The position numbers and the translations under genes are program-made. Shown piece after piece: positions 45,375 to 58,500 of a stretch of 64,000 nucleotides of DNA. The stretch's first letter is position 1. Every line of letters begins with the position of its first letter. The notes under the pieces are model-generated. The model saw only the letters and a list, made by a program, of their open reading frames with translations. It was not told the origin of the DNA and made no database searches. Source of the stretch: Closterium sp. Naga37s-1 (Eukaryota > Streptophyta > Zygnematophyceae > Desmidiales > Closteriaceae); NCBI GenBank assembly GCA_947471745.1, contig CANJKZ010000724.1, positions 2,960,501-3,024,500 on the forward strand. The letters run 5' to 3'.

Positions 45375-48300
45375 GCTCAGGTCTCTCCCTCTTTGACCTC
45401 ACTTCTGGTGCCTCTCCTGCCCCTGCTGCTGATGCTGACGCCACTGTTCGCTCACAGTGGGCCACACGCGATGCTGCTGCACGTCTTGCTGTGCGTCGCC
45501 ACTTGCCGTCCTCTGAGCGTGCACACTTTAGCCAGTACAAGAGTGCTAAGGACCTTGTACGACGCTGTAGTTGCACGCTACTCTTCCCCTGCCACTGCTG
45601 CACTTAGCCGCCTCATCCTGCCGTACCTCTTCCCTGACCTCGCAGCTTTTCCCACAGTCGCTGACCTCATTACGCACCTTCGCACTAGTGACATTCGCTA
45701 CCGCGCTGCCCTTCCCGCTGAGTTCTGCGCCAAGAACCCCCCCCCTATGTACATCACCCTCTACTACATAGTCACCCGACTCCCTGACACCCTTCGCCAG
45801 GTCAGGGACCACTTTCTCTCTGTTTGCCCCACCACCCTCACCGTTGATCTCCTCGAGGAGCGCCTCCTAGCGGCAGAGAAGAGCATAGTCGCTGTAGGAG
45901 CCTCTCGTGGTGACCCTCGTGCCCCTGTCTTTGAGGAGTGCTCCCCCTCTCCCCTCTTGCCCTCTGTTGCCTCTGCTGCTGCGGCCGACCTCGTTGGTCT
46001 TGAGTCGGTCGGTGCGGCGTCTGCCCCTAGCGGGAGACGCCGCACTGGCAAGGGCAAGGGGGGCAAGGGAGCTGGAGGAGCTAGCGGGGGCGGTGGCGGC
46101 GGCGGTGGAGGCGGTGGAGGGGGTGGGGGTGGCGGTGGGGGTGGTGGTGGGGGTGGGGGCGTCAGTGGCGGCTGTGGAGGCGGCGGCGGCGGTGGCGGTG
46201 GGAGCGGAGGTGGCGGAGGTGGCGGCGGTGGAGGAGGTAGCGGCGGAGGAGGTGGAGCTGGTCGGGGTGGCGCTGCGCAGAGGGTCGGCTCCGGTGGTGG
46301 TCCGCGCCAGCAGCAGCAGCAGCAGCAGCGCACCCGTGAGATCCCTCCCCCTCAGCAGCTTCGTGAGTGGTACGCTGCACGTCAGCGAGGTGGGGGTGCT
46401 GGTCCGTGTACCTACGTCCTGCGCACCGGCGACCGCACGGGTGAGCCGTGCGGGGGTTCGCACTCCACCCAGCGCTGCTTTGGCCGCCTGACGGACGTTT
46501 GGCGTCACCAGTTCCCTGAGGCCACTGAGATCCCTCGCTGGGGCGAGCTGTCTAGGGCGGGGGTTCCTATCTTTGATCTTGATTATGATGCTATTCTTGT
46601 TGCCATGTATGCTGTGACTATTAGTGATGAGGGTGACTGTTACCGGTGTTTTCCGCCCGACCCGGGCATTGGTACTGCTGCTCTAGGTACTGGTGAGGCT
46701 GCTGCTCTAGGTACTGGTGAGGCTGCTGCTCTAGGTGCCAGTGAGTCTGCTTCCTCAGGTGCTGGTGAGTCTGCTCTCTCAGGTACTGCGTCGGCTACGG
46801 CCTCCCACACCTTTACCCTTGACTCAGGGGCTTCCCGCTCCTTCTTTCGAGACCGCACCACACTCACGCCGCTCAGTCGGCCTGTTGCAGTCTCTCTGGC
46901 AGACCCCTCTGGGGGTCCTGTCCTTGCACACTTCTCCACTGCCCTCCCGTGTCCGGCGGCCCCCTCTGGCACCCTGTCTGGTCTTTACCTCCCCTCGTTC
47001 TCTACGAACTTGGTGAGTGGTGCTGACCTACAGGATGCGGGGGTTCACCAGTTCACTCCTGCGAGCCAGCGAGTGACCCACTGCACGGACGCTCGGACGG
47101 GCCGACACTTGGCCACGTTTACACGTTGGCCGGGGTCGAGCCTGTACACACTGACCACTGAGTCTCCTCCAGTCACTGCGTCTGGTCAGGCAGCTGCGTC
47201 GGGTCAGGTGTTTGCTGCAGCGTCCAGGTCTGGTCCTGAGTCTGCCCCCTGCTCGTGTCGCCTCCTGTCTCACGAGACTCTCCTCTGGCACCACCGCCTT
47301 GGTCACCCCTCCCTGCCTCGTCTCCGAGGCATGGCCTCTCGTGTCCTTGTCTCTGGTCTCCCCCGGTCCCTCCCTCCCCTTCCTCCGGGGCCTGCCCCTA
47401 CCTGCATCCCCTGTGTCGAGGGGCGGCAGCGTGCTGCCCCTCACTCCTCCCAGTTTCCTCCGACAGAGGCCCCGCTGCAGACGCTTCACATGGACGTGTG
47501 GGGCCCAGCCCGCGTCCGTGGACAGGGTCACGAGCGCTACTTCCTGCTGGTGGTTGACGACTACTCGCGTTACACCACAGTCTTCCCCTTGCGCAGCAAG
47601 GGTGATGTCACTGAGGTGTTGATCGACTGGATCCGCGCAGCTCGTCTCCAGCTCAGGAAGAGTTTCGGCTCGGACTTTCCTGTTCTGCGTCTGCACTCTG
47701 ACAGAGGCGGGGAGTTCTCCTCTGGCCTTCTGCGAGCCTACTGTCGTGCACGAGGCATCCGCCAGACCTTCACGCTTCCGGACTCTCCACAGCAAAATGG
47801 GATTGCTGAGCGCCGCATTGGCATGGTCATGGACGTCGCCCGTACGTCCATGATGCATGCGGCTGCCCCCCCATTTTCTGTGGCCGTTTGCGGTTCGGTA
47901 CGCGGCGCATCAGATCAACCTTCACCCCAGGGTCTCCATGCCAGAGGCCTCCCCAGCTTTGCTGTGGACGGGGAAGGTTGGCGATGCGTCTGCGTTCCGT
48001 GTCTGGGGATCTCGGGCGTTTGTCCGCGACTTGTCTGCGGACAAGCTCTCCTCCCGCGCTGTTCCCTGCGTCTTCCTTGGCTTTGTCCCTGACACGCCTG
48101 GCTGGCAGTTTTACCACCCTACCTCGCGCCGTGTCCTGCCCTCTCAGGACGTCACGTTTGACGAGTCGCTGCCCTACTACCGCCTCTTCCCCTACCGCAC
48201 TCCGTCCCTCCCCCCGCCACCGCTCTTCCTCGTGCCAGGTCCCCCCCCGGTAGACCCCTTCAGGTGTGTCCCAGGTAGACGCAGTCGAGCCTGCTAAGGT

Positions 48301-50922
48301 AGCTGGTGACTCTGGTGCTGCTGGGGGTGCTGAGCCTGGGGGTGCTGACTCTGGGGGTACTGAGCGTGTGGGTGCTACGCCTGGGGGTGCTGAGCCTGGG
48401 GGTGCTGTTCCTGGGGGTACTACGCCTGGGGGTGCTGCGCCTGGGGGTGCTGAGTCTGGGGGTGCTGAGCCTGGGGGTGCTACGACTGGGGGTGCTGAGC
48501 CTGGGGGTGCTCAGCCTGGAGTTGCGGAGCCTGCGGGAGCTGGGCCTACTCGTATGGCGTCTGGCGGTGCTGGGCCTGGAGGTTCTCCGGGTGCTCCGTC
48601 TCGACGGGAGCCACTCTCTCCACAGGAGGTGCGTGAGTGGTTTGCCCGGCGCTGGAGGCGTGCTGCTGGAGCTGGAGGTTCTTCGGCTGCTGAGGGTGCT
48701 GGTACCACGGGTCCCGGAGGTGCTCGTACTGGGAGTACTGGAGTTGCTGGGCCTGCGGGTACTACTGGAGCTGGGGCCACTGCGTCTTCTCGTGGTCCGA
48801 CTGGAGCTGGAGCTGCTGAGGGTGTTGGCGCTGAGGGTACTGCTGGCGGTACTGGAGGCGGTCCTGCAGGGGGTGCTACTGGTGCTGCTGGAGGTCCTGG
48901 AGCTAGTGGAGCTGCTGGGGGTGCTGGAGCTGGCGGTGCTGTTGGCTCTGGTGCTGCCACTGGGGGTACTGGTGCTGTCCCTGCTGTGTCTGGAGTCGCT
49001 GCGCGGCCTCGGCCGTACTTCGTTCCGCTCCTTGAGCAGGTTCTTGGTCTCCCGCCTTCTACTGGTCCTCCTCCTCCCTTAGAGTGTCCACAGCCTGTCC
49101 CGTCGCAGTTACAGTTACAGCCGGCCTCCCCACTGCCTGCTCCTTCTCCCTACACTGGTCCTACTGGAGGTCTTGCTGAGCGTCGTGCGCCTGCGTCTCG
49201 CCCTGTGTCGCCTGTCCGTGCTGCTCGCGCTAGTGGTCGTGGTTCGCGTCAGCGTCCTCCTCCTGTCCCTAGCACGCACCGGATGTCTCTGCGTCCGTCC
49301 ACTGCTCCTCTGCGTGCCCCTTTGCCTTCTCCTCCTGAGTCCTCTCTTCCTGCTCTTGCCGACCCGGAGTCGGACTCTCTTCGTGCTGCCAGTCCGACTG
49401 TCACGCGTCTCCTTGCTACTGTTGTCACTGACCCTTCCTTTGAGTCAACTGCTGCGTCTGCCCTAGTTGCTGAGCTCGTTGACTTTGCTGCTCACTGTCG
49501 TCTAGACTACGCTGCTAGTCTTGTTGCTGAGTCTGAGTCTGTCTGTCCTCCGTCCGTCGGGGGTGAGTGTGCCCTTGGCACGGACGTCCTTGAGGACAGG
49601 CAGGAGGAGTTCCAGTGTTTGGCTGCTGCTTCACCTCATCTCGTGTCCGTACTGCTTACCCCTGAGGGAGACCCGGATGCACTTGACATCCCGACTCCGC
49701 GCTCTTACGCGGAGGCGATACAGGGTCCCTACTCCTCTCAGTGGCAGGCAGCTATGGACGCAGAGATGGCTTCCTGGAAGTCCACAGGCACCTACGTTGA
49801 CGAGGTTCCCCCGCCTGGGGCGAACATCGTCAGAGGCATGTGGATTTTCAGGGTGAAGCGGCCGCCGGGTTCTCCGCCTGTCTTCAAGGCGCGTTACGTG
49901 GCTCGAGGCTTCAGTCAGCGGCAGGGAGTTGACTACTTTCAGACCTTCTCTCCCACCCCGAAGATGACCACTCTTCGGGTACTGCTGCACATAGCTGCTC
50001 ACCGTGACTACGAGCTGCACTCTCTTGACTTCAGCACTGCTTTCTTGCAGGGCAGCCTGCACGAGGAGATCTGGCTGCGCCGCCCACTTGGCTTCACTGG
50101 GACTTTTCCTCCTGGCACCCAGTGGAGCCTCCGGCGGCCAGTCTACGGTCTCCGCCAGGCACCGCGTGAGTGGCACGACACACTGAGGACTACACTTGCG
50201 GCTCTTGGGTTTGCTCCCTCTACTGCCGACCCGTCGCTGTTTCTGCGCACCGACACTTCTTTGCCGCCGTTCTACATCCTCGTGTACGTCGACGACTTGG
50301 TCTTTGCCACAGCTGACACTGCTGGACTCGCCCACGTGAAGTCCGAGCTGCAGAAGAGACACACGTGCACAGACCTGGGTGAACTGCGCAGCTACCTTGG
50401 CTTGCAGATCACCCGGGACAGAGCACGGCGCACCTCACTGGGCACGCAGACGCTTCTTGGGCTGACGACCAGGCTACGCAGCGGTCGTCACAGGGTTACA
50501 CCTTCAGCCTTGGTTCCGGCTCTGTTTCGTGGCGGGCTACCCGCTCGTCTTCTGTTCTCGGCTCCAGTTGTGAGGCTGAGATCTACGCAGGGGCCATGGC
50601 TGCACAGGAGCTTCGCTGGCTCACCTACCTGCTGACTGACCTCGGAGAGCCGCCTCGTTCTCCTCCAGTGCTGTACGTAGACAACAAGGCCATGCTGGCC
50701 TTGTGTCGGGAGCAGAGACTGGAGCACAGAACGAAGCACATTGCTCTTCGCTACTTCTTAGCTCGTGAGCTACAGCAGCGTGGTCAGCTGCGACTTGCGT
50801 ACGTGGCCTCTCAGGCCAACACTGCTGATATCTTCACCAAGGCACTCGCGCCTTGTGATCATCAGCGCTTCTGTACTCAGCTGGGCCTTGTGCCTACCTT
50901 GCCTCACTTGCTCACTTCTTGA
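45375..50922 (+). pseudogene. M: gag-pol remnant
   Basis: Gag domain (LSLFDLTSGASPAPAADAD onward), Gly-rich tract (about 46085-46280), PPQQLREWYAARQRGG and knuckle-like CTYVLRTGDRTGEPCG (about 46350-46480), protease FTLDSGASRSFF (about 46815-46850), integrase (HHRLGHPSL about 47295, VVDDYSRYTTVF, LHSDRGGEF, QQNGIAERR about 47800), linker with PGGAE/PGGAT repeats (about 48300-48520), reverse transcriptase with YVDDLVFAT (about 50285-50310) and RNase H ending PHLLTS. Several breaks. Confidence 0.87.
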
Positions 50923-51130
50923 CCTTGTTTGTACTGTTACACATATATATACCTGCTCTTGCTTGTTTAGCCTTATATATATGTAATCTTGCATGTGAAC
51001 TGGCCTTGTGGCCTTGAACTTGTGCTCAGAATGTGTGGTGACGTTGTGATCCACCCTGAGCTTGCTTTGCCTTGCTTTGCTTGACTGGTCTTGTGACCCC
51101 TTGCTCTCCCCCACTTTGCCTATGGGGGTG

Positions 51131-51259
51131 TGTCAAACTCATACACTATAGTCTGTGTAGGCTGTAGTGGGGTAGCTTATATGGGGTACAACACTTTAGG
51201 GTTTGGTACTTGTACTTCTCATGCTGCTCAGTTCAATCATTCCTCGTTTCATTTTCACA
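51131..51259 (+). repeat. M: 3' LTR, 129 bp
   Basis: Follows the purine tract CCTATGGGGGTG and ends TTTTCACA just before the target duplication CCAAA. Confidence 0.9.
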
Positions 51260-51264
51260 CCAAA

Positions 51265-54200
51265 GTCGGTTAATGGCGCAACTGACAACGGTTGAAATGA
51301 AACCAGGGGAGAAAGGAATGGCGTATATCAGTCGATGTCGCGAGTTGCGCGACAAGCTTCTTCGATGCGGAGGGTCGATCTCTGAAGACGCCTTCGTGAC
51401 AGTCATCATTGGCGGCCTCGGTCCTCAATGGCGCGCCACAAAGGCCATTCTCCGAGCTCACGGAAGAATCTCCGAAGCAGCGCTCTGCGCCGAAATCCAC
51501 GCCGAGCAGCAAGACATGGACCTGCAAGAAGAACGACACAAAAAGAAGACATCAGCACCGGAATTCGCGTTCCACACTCAGCGACGCTACAACAACAACA
51601 ACCGGCAGCAACAACCGAAGCCAGTACCTCCGTTCTGCCACAAGTGCAAAACTTCAGGACTCCCGCGCACGCACTGCCCAAATCGTCAACAGTCAACAAC
51701 TCCACAGCGGCAACTTCAACCTTCAAGCAGCCAAATCGCCTCAACGCAAGCAAATCCCACGACCCAGATTCAAGCCTCAACGACTTCAACAGGACAACCT
51801 GCACAAGGAGCAAGAAACATCGGCAGCTGCATGGCAAAGCTGAGTGACTCCTGCATCACCGAGTCACCACCACACTACTCACCGGAAGAACAACTCGACG
51901 AAATCACACCCCGCCGCGAGTCACTTCAGCCGAACCAGACATACGCCGCCATCGCCCAAAGCGAACCATCCGGAAAGGACACATGGTTCTTGGACAGTTG
52001 CTGCGGACAGCACATGTGCTCCTCGGGACGCTTCGTTCAACGAGAACACCAACTTCAACGCGAAGTTGTCATTACAGTCGCCAACAATCAGAACCTGCGA
52101 ACACGACGACAAGGCGTGGTTCAACTTCAGTCAAGGGAAACAAACGTTATACTGCAGATGTCAAAAGTACTAATCGCGGAGGGACTCGGCTACAACTTAC
52201 TGAGCGTCAGTCAGCTAATGGCGAAAGGGATTCACCTCGAAGCAGACAGCACCACCCAAGAATTCAAGCTGTATCACGGGAGAGGAGGACATCGGCAAGG
52301 CGGTCCTCAAGAACAACGTCTTCGTTCTTGATTTCGTTCCTGATCTTGGCACCGCCGACAGCGACGCCATCGTTAACTTCACCAACTGGACACACCCTCC
52401 AGACCTTGATCCAGACTTCAGTCCAGAAGGCTTCTGGTATTCACACACCATCCCTGAAGCAGAAAGAACAAGGGCGTTAGCAACAATTCAGACAACATCA
52501 GCAGCAGCAGAGACAACATCGGCAGCAGCAGAGACAACATCGGCAGCAGCAGAGACAACATCGGCAGCAGCAGAGACAACATCGGCAGCAGCAGAGACAA
52601 CATCGGCAGCAGCAGAGACAACATCGGCAGTAGCAGAACCATCAACGGCAGCAGCAGGAACGTCAACACCAATTGCTGGTCCTTCAACGACACCGCTCCT
52701 CATCGACGACACACCACCGACACCCGCGCAACAACTACACCCAGCACCACAAGAAGTTCATCGTAGCGCCAACTTCACCGCCAACTTCTACTCCAACTCC
52801 GATATGTACCGACGATCACCCGGACATCGCGCCGACGAAAGCACCTGGCACGCAAGGATGGGACACCCAAGCAACACAGTATTAAACAATACGATAAGAG
52901 CAGGAGTACTCGACAAGGACTCACTCCTACTGACCGACGGACGAGAACTTCAACGAGTACGCGGAACGTGCCTCACCTGCCCTGAAGGTGACTTACCACA
53001 TCGACCGTTTGCGTCTCATCACAACCCAAGCGCACCCACGTACGCACCACTCGAGAAGGTGTACAGCGACATCCTATACAACCGGGAACCAGGACAAGTA
53101 ATATACAACTATACAATCACCTTCATCGACGCTGCCACCCGTTACGTCTGGCACCTAAACCTCCCTAGCCGCGACATGGCATTCGCAGCCTTCGTGGCCT
53201 GGCTACCAGTAGCAGAGAGAGAATCGGGCGTGAAACTGAAAAGCTTCCAGTCAGACGGAGGAGGAGAATACACCTCTCAGCGATTCAAGCAGTACCTGGC
53301 GGAAAGGGGAATCAAGCGGCTCATCTCCCTTCCCTACGCCCATCAGCAGCAAGGTGTAGCAGAAAGAATGAACAGGACCTTGCAGAACAGCATGCGCAAA
53401 CTGTTACGTGGCATGCGGATACCCAACCACCAGTGGCCTGCGGCAATGGACCACGCCGTCATGCTGCACAACTTGCTCTCGTCATCATCGCTTCCAAACA
53501 ACGCATCACCGCATCTGCTATGGACAGGGAAACAGGGCAGCACAAAAATGTTACGAGTATTCGGATGCATGGTACAGTACCGACCCCCAGCAGCACGAGC
53601 GGGCCGATTTTCTCAACGAGCACAGTGGGGACTACACCTGGGAATCGAAAAGAACTACAACGCGTGGAAAATCTTCGACGTCCATTCCAAGGAAACAGTA
53701 GCAGCACGTGATGTAATTTTCTACGAACGACTCACGCTCCAGACATACCTTGCCAACCTGCAAGAAGACCAGGATCCCACAGGTGGTTTTTGCGGTGACC
53801 GAGCCTTCGCCTCAGCAGCGGACGAAGCTGACTGGGACGAGCAGAATGTGGACAACGCATCAGAAGAAGTCGGACCTCTTCCGTTCTGCTCCGTCGACGT
53901 TCCCATGGACGAAGATAACCCTCGCGAAAGTGTCAACGCCGAAACCTTCTACTATTTCGCCGACAACGGTTACGTAACACCTGCGACAGTCAACACCAAC
54001 GAAGCAGAACGAGTAGGACCCAACTTCATACTTGATCCAGAAGCGGGAGATGAAGCAGCTTATCCCGAGGACGCAAATCTTCCCCGCTACTCACAGAGTG
54101 GACTGCAAATTCTCGGACTCGTAACCGCAGTCCACGGCACCGCCATTCCTAAAGAGCCTGCGACGGTTCAACAGGCTCTGGGGGGGGAGCATAAGGAAAA

Positions 54201-55189
54201 ATGGCGCGAAGCCATGGACAAGGAGCTGAAGGCACTGGAGGAACGCAACATGTGGAAAGTGGTTCCTATCGGCGTGGCACGGAACAAGACAGTGCTCACC
54301 GGGAAGTGGGTCTTCCGTGTGAAGACAAAGGCCGACGGCACCATTGACAAATTTAAAGCTCCCTGGGTTGTACGCGGCTTCGACCAAGAACACGGACGCG
54401 ACTTCACCGAAACTTTCGCTCCGGTTAGCCGCCACACCTCACTACGCATTCTCCTCGCAATCGCCGCCATGAAGAAGAAGAAGCTGCGACAAATTGACGT
54501 CGCGAACGCGTTTCTCTACGCACCTGTTGATGCAGAAATTTTCGTCGAGCTACCGCACGGCTCCCACAGAGAACCCAACCAAGTCTGCCAGCTACTCAAG
54601 TCACTCTACGGCATCAAGCAGGCTCCGCGACTGTGGCAACAGTACCTGCACGCTCGCCTCATCCGCATCGGCTTCAAGCAACTACCGCACGATCAAGGCA
54701 TGTACCGGCTCACAAAAAACGACGACTACATCCTACTAATCGTCTACGTGGACGATCTCCTTTACATCGGCTCAAATGACGGCATCACTACCTGGTTCGA
54801 AGGGGAGCTGCAGCGAGATCTCACGCTCACAGTTTCATCTACCGTCACCCAGTACCTCGGCCTCAACATCCGGGAAGAGGAGGACGCGATCTACCTCAGC
54901 GCCGAGAAATATGCCGACACCATCGCCAAACGCTTTACGCTCACACCGACAGCCATCTCCACGCCATACCACTACACGGCAGGGAACGACAAAGGAAGCT
55001 CCGCTCTACTCAAGCCCGCCGGCATACGAGACTACCAGAAGAAGCCGGGATGTCTTCTCTTCGCAGCCGTCACCTGTCGCCCCAACCTCTCATACTCCGC
55101 AAGCCAGCTCGCCACCTACCTCAAGAAGCCTGAAGCAGAACATCTGGCGGAGCTCGACCGCGCTCTTCACTACTTCGTCAGCACCCCAA
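51265..55189 (+). pseudogene. L: middle coding piece (gag, protease, integrase, reverse transcriptase)
   Basis: Gag C-terminal part (MAQLTTVEMKPGEKGMAYIS, then CHKCKTSGLPRTHC, a degenerate zinc knuckle near 51640-51690), protease-like WFLDSCCGQHMC (about 51985), a Thr/Ala repeat (52491-52640), integrase (TWHARMGHPS about 52845, VYSDILY, FQSDGGGEYTSQRF, HQQQGVAERMNRTL about 53340-53385), reverse transcriptase (LTGKWVFRVKTK, APWVVRGFD, IDVANAFLYAP, LIVYVDDLLYI about 54740) up to the point where N is inserted. A few breaks, mostly in the first third. Confidence 0.82.
52491..52640 (+). repeat. 21-bp tandem repeat in L, about seven units
   Basis: GAGACAACATCGGCAGCAGCA is repeated about seven times; in frame it encodes a TTSAAAE heptad series between protease and integrase. 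The units are nearly identical, so the array expanded recently. Confidence 0.85.
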
Positions 55190-55194
55190 CGATC

Positions 55195-55321
55195 TGAGAA
55201 GAAACGAGGATGAATGGACGATGAATGAAGTGGGTACAAGTACTAACCCTAATTGGGTTGTACCCCCTATGGGATACCCCACTACAGCCTACACAAAAGT
55301 GTAAGCTATGATGTTCAGACA
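55195..55321 (-). repeat. N: 3' LTR, 127 bp
   Basis: Plus-strand TGAGAAGAAACGAGG to GATGTTCAGACA; one difference from 62542-62668. Confidence 0.93.
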
Positions 55322-55533
55322 CACCCCCATAGGCAAAGTGGGGGAGAACAAGGGGTCACAAGACCAGTCAAGCAAAGCAAAGCAAGGCAAGCTCAGGGTG
55401 GATCACAACGTCACCACACATTCTGAGCACAAGTTCAAGGCCACAAGGCCAGTTCACATGCAGGAGCACATATATATATATAAGGCTAGACAAGCGAGAG
55501 CAGGTATATATATATGTAACAGTACAAGCAAGG

Positions 55534-58500
55534 TCAAGGGGTGAGCAAGTGAGGAAAGACAGGGACAAGACCCAGCTGAGTGCAGAAGCGCTGATGATCA
55601 CAAGGCGGAAGTGCCTTGGTGAAAACATCAGCAGTGTTGGCCTCAGAGGCCACGTACGCAAGCCGTAACTGACCACGCTGCTGTAGCTCACGAGCAAGGA
55701 AGTAGCGAAGAGCAATGTGCTTAGTTCTGTGCTCCAGTCTCTGCTCTCGACACAAGGCCAGCATGGCCTTGTTGTCTACGTACAGGACTGGAGGAGAACG
55801 AGCCGGCTCTCCAAGGTCGGTCAGCAGGTAGGTGAGCCAGCGAAGCTCCTGGGCAGCCATGGCCCCAGCGTAGATCTCAGCCTCACAACTGGAGCCGAGA
55901 ACAGAAGACGAGCGAGTAGCCCGCCACGAAACAGAGCCGGAACCGAGGCTGAAGGTGTAACCCTGGGACGACCGCTGCGTAGCCTGGTCGTCAGCCCAAG
56001 AAGCGTCCGCGTGCCCAGTGAGGACCACTGGACTCCGCCCTCCAAGCACTAGCCCCATGCCCGACGTACTGCACAAGTAGCGCAACACCCTCTTCGCTGC
56101 AGCCATGTGCTCTGGTCGGTGTCTCCCAGGAGCAACATAGCGTGCGAGAATGCTAAGAGGGTATGCAAGGTCAGGTCGTGTGCAGGTCATCAGGTACATG
56201 AGGCAGCCAACAAGCTCTGGATACGGGCCACTCGACTCTACGGACTCATCCGAAGGCAGAGCTGAGAGTGAGTGGCGAGTAGGCAGAGGAGTGGCCTGAG
56301 GCGAGGAGTACGTGAAGCCGAAGCGCTGAAGGACCTGCTGCACCATGTGTGACTGAGTCAGGGTAATGGTGCGGCGTGCTCTGTCCCGGGTGATCTGCAA
56401 GCCAAGGTAGCTGCGCAGTTCACCCAGGTCTGTGCACGTGTGTCTCTTCTGCAGCTCGGACTTCATGTGGGCGAGTCCAGCAGTGTCAGCTGTGGCAAAG
56501 ACCAAGTCGTCGACGTACACGAGGATGTAGAACGGCGGCAGAGAGGTGTCGGTGCGCAGAAACAGCGACGGGTCGGCAGTAGAAGGAGCAAACCCAAGAG
56601 CCGCAAGCGTAGTCCTCAGTGTGTCGTGCCACTCACGTGGCGCCTGGCGGAGACCGTAGACTGGACGCCGGAGACTCCACTGGGTACCAGGAGGGAAAGA
56701 CCCAGTGAAGCCAGGTGGGCGGCGCAGCCAGATCTCCTCGTGCAGGCTGCCCTGTAAGAAAGCAGTGCTAAAGTCGAGAGAGTGCAGCTCGTAGTCACGG
56801 TGAGCAGCAACGTGTAGCAGTACCCGAAGAGTGGTCATCTTCGGGGTGGGGGAGAAGGTCTGAAAGTAGTCAACTCCCTGCCTCTGACTGAAACCACGAG
56901 CCACGTAACGTGCCTTGAAGACAGGCGGAGAACCCGGCGGCCACTTCACCCTGAAGATCCACATGCCACTGACGATGTTCGCCCCAGGAGGGGGGACAGC
57001 GTCAACGTAGGTGCCTGTGGATTTCCAGGAAGCCATCTCTGCATCCATAGCTGCCTGCCACTGAGAGGAGTAGGGACCCTCTATCGCCTCCGCGTAAGAG
57101 CGCGGAGTCGGGATGTCAAGTGCATCCGGGTCTCCCTCAGGGGTAAGCAGTACGGACACGAGATGAGGTGAAGCAGCTGCCAGACACTGGAACTCCTCCT
57201 GCCTGTCCTCAAGAACGTCCGTGCCAAGAGCACACTCACCCCCGACGGACGGAGGACAGACAGACCCAGACGCAGCGACAAGACTAGCAGCGTAGTCTAG
57301 GCGACAGCGAGCAGCAAAGTCGACGAGCTCAGCAACTAGGGCAGACGCAGCAGTAGACTCGAAAGAAGGGTCACTGACGACAGTAGCAAGGAGACGCGTG
57401 ACAGTAGGACTGGCAGCACGAAGAGAGTCCGACTCCGGGTCGGGAAGAGCAGGAAGAGAGGACTCAGGAGGAGAAGGCAAAGGGGCACGCAGAGGAGCAG
57501 TAGACGGACGCAGAGACATCCTGTGTGTGCCAGGGACAGGAGGAGGACGCGGACGCGAACCACGACCACTAGCGCGAGCAGCACGGACAGGCGACGCAGG
57601 GCGAGACGCAGGCTCACGACGCTCAGTAAGACCTCCAGTAGGACCAGCGTAGGGAGAAGGAGCAGGCAAAGGAGAGGTAGGCTGTAGCTGTGACTGTGAC
57701 GGGACAGGCGGTGGACCCTCCAAGGGAGGAGGAGGACCAGTAGAAAGCGGAAGACCAAGAACCTGCTGCAGGAGTGGAACGAAGTACGGTCGAGGCCGCG
57801 TAGCGACGTCAGAAACAGCAGTGACAGCACCAGTACCCCCAGCAGGAGCACCCGCTCCAGCACCACCTCCAGCAGCTCCAGAACCTCCAGCAACACCAGG
57901 AGCACCCCCAGCAGGACCGCCAGTGGTAGTCTCAGCGCCAACACCCTCAGCAGCACCAGCTCCAGTCGAACCTGCAGGCCCAGCAGCTCCAGTACTCCCA
58001 GTACGAGCACCTCCGGGACCCGCAACAGCAGCACCCTCAGAAGCCGAAGAACCTCCAGCACCAGCAGCACGGCTCCAGCGCCGGGCAAACCACTCGCGCA
58101 GCTCCCGTGGAGAGAGTGGCTCCCGGCGAGACGAAGCACGCGGAGAACCTCCAGGCTCAGCACCCCCAGGCCCAGCACCCCCAGGCACAGCATCCCCAGG
58201 CGTAGCACCCCCACACTCAGCACCCCCAGGCTCAGCACCCCCAGGCGTAGCACCCCCAGACTCAGCACCCCCAGGCTCAGCACCCCCAGGCTCAACACCC
58301 CCAGGCTCAGCACCCTCAGCAGCACCAGAGTCACCAGTGACCTCGACAGGCTCAACTGCGTCTACCTGGGACACACCTGAAGGGGCAGGACCCTGAGGGG
58401 GGAGGGGGTCTACCGGGGGGGGACCTGGAACAAGGAAGAGCGGGGGCGGGGGGAGGGACGGAGTGCGGTAGGGGAAGAGGCGGTAGTAGGGGACCGACTC

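Larger units (their letters stand above)
45251..51259 (+). mobile_element. element M: family 1 Ty1/copia retrotransposon inside L gag
   Basis: LTRs at 45251-45374 (nearly full) and 51131-51259 (129 bp) are identical by eye where they overlap. The perfect target duplication CCAAA is at 45246-45250 and 51260-51264. Gag, protease, integrase, linker, reverse transcriptase, RNase H and a purine tract (TATGGGGGTG) are present, but no primer site or leader is seen. It is young and broken, with several breaks. At 6.0 kb it is shorter than N. Confidence 0.88.

Noticed and set aside
52491-52640. CRISPR-like array
   Set aside because: Units are contiguous 21-bp repeats with no spacers and lie inside a eukaryotic retroelement frame.
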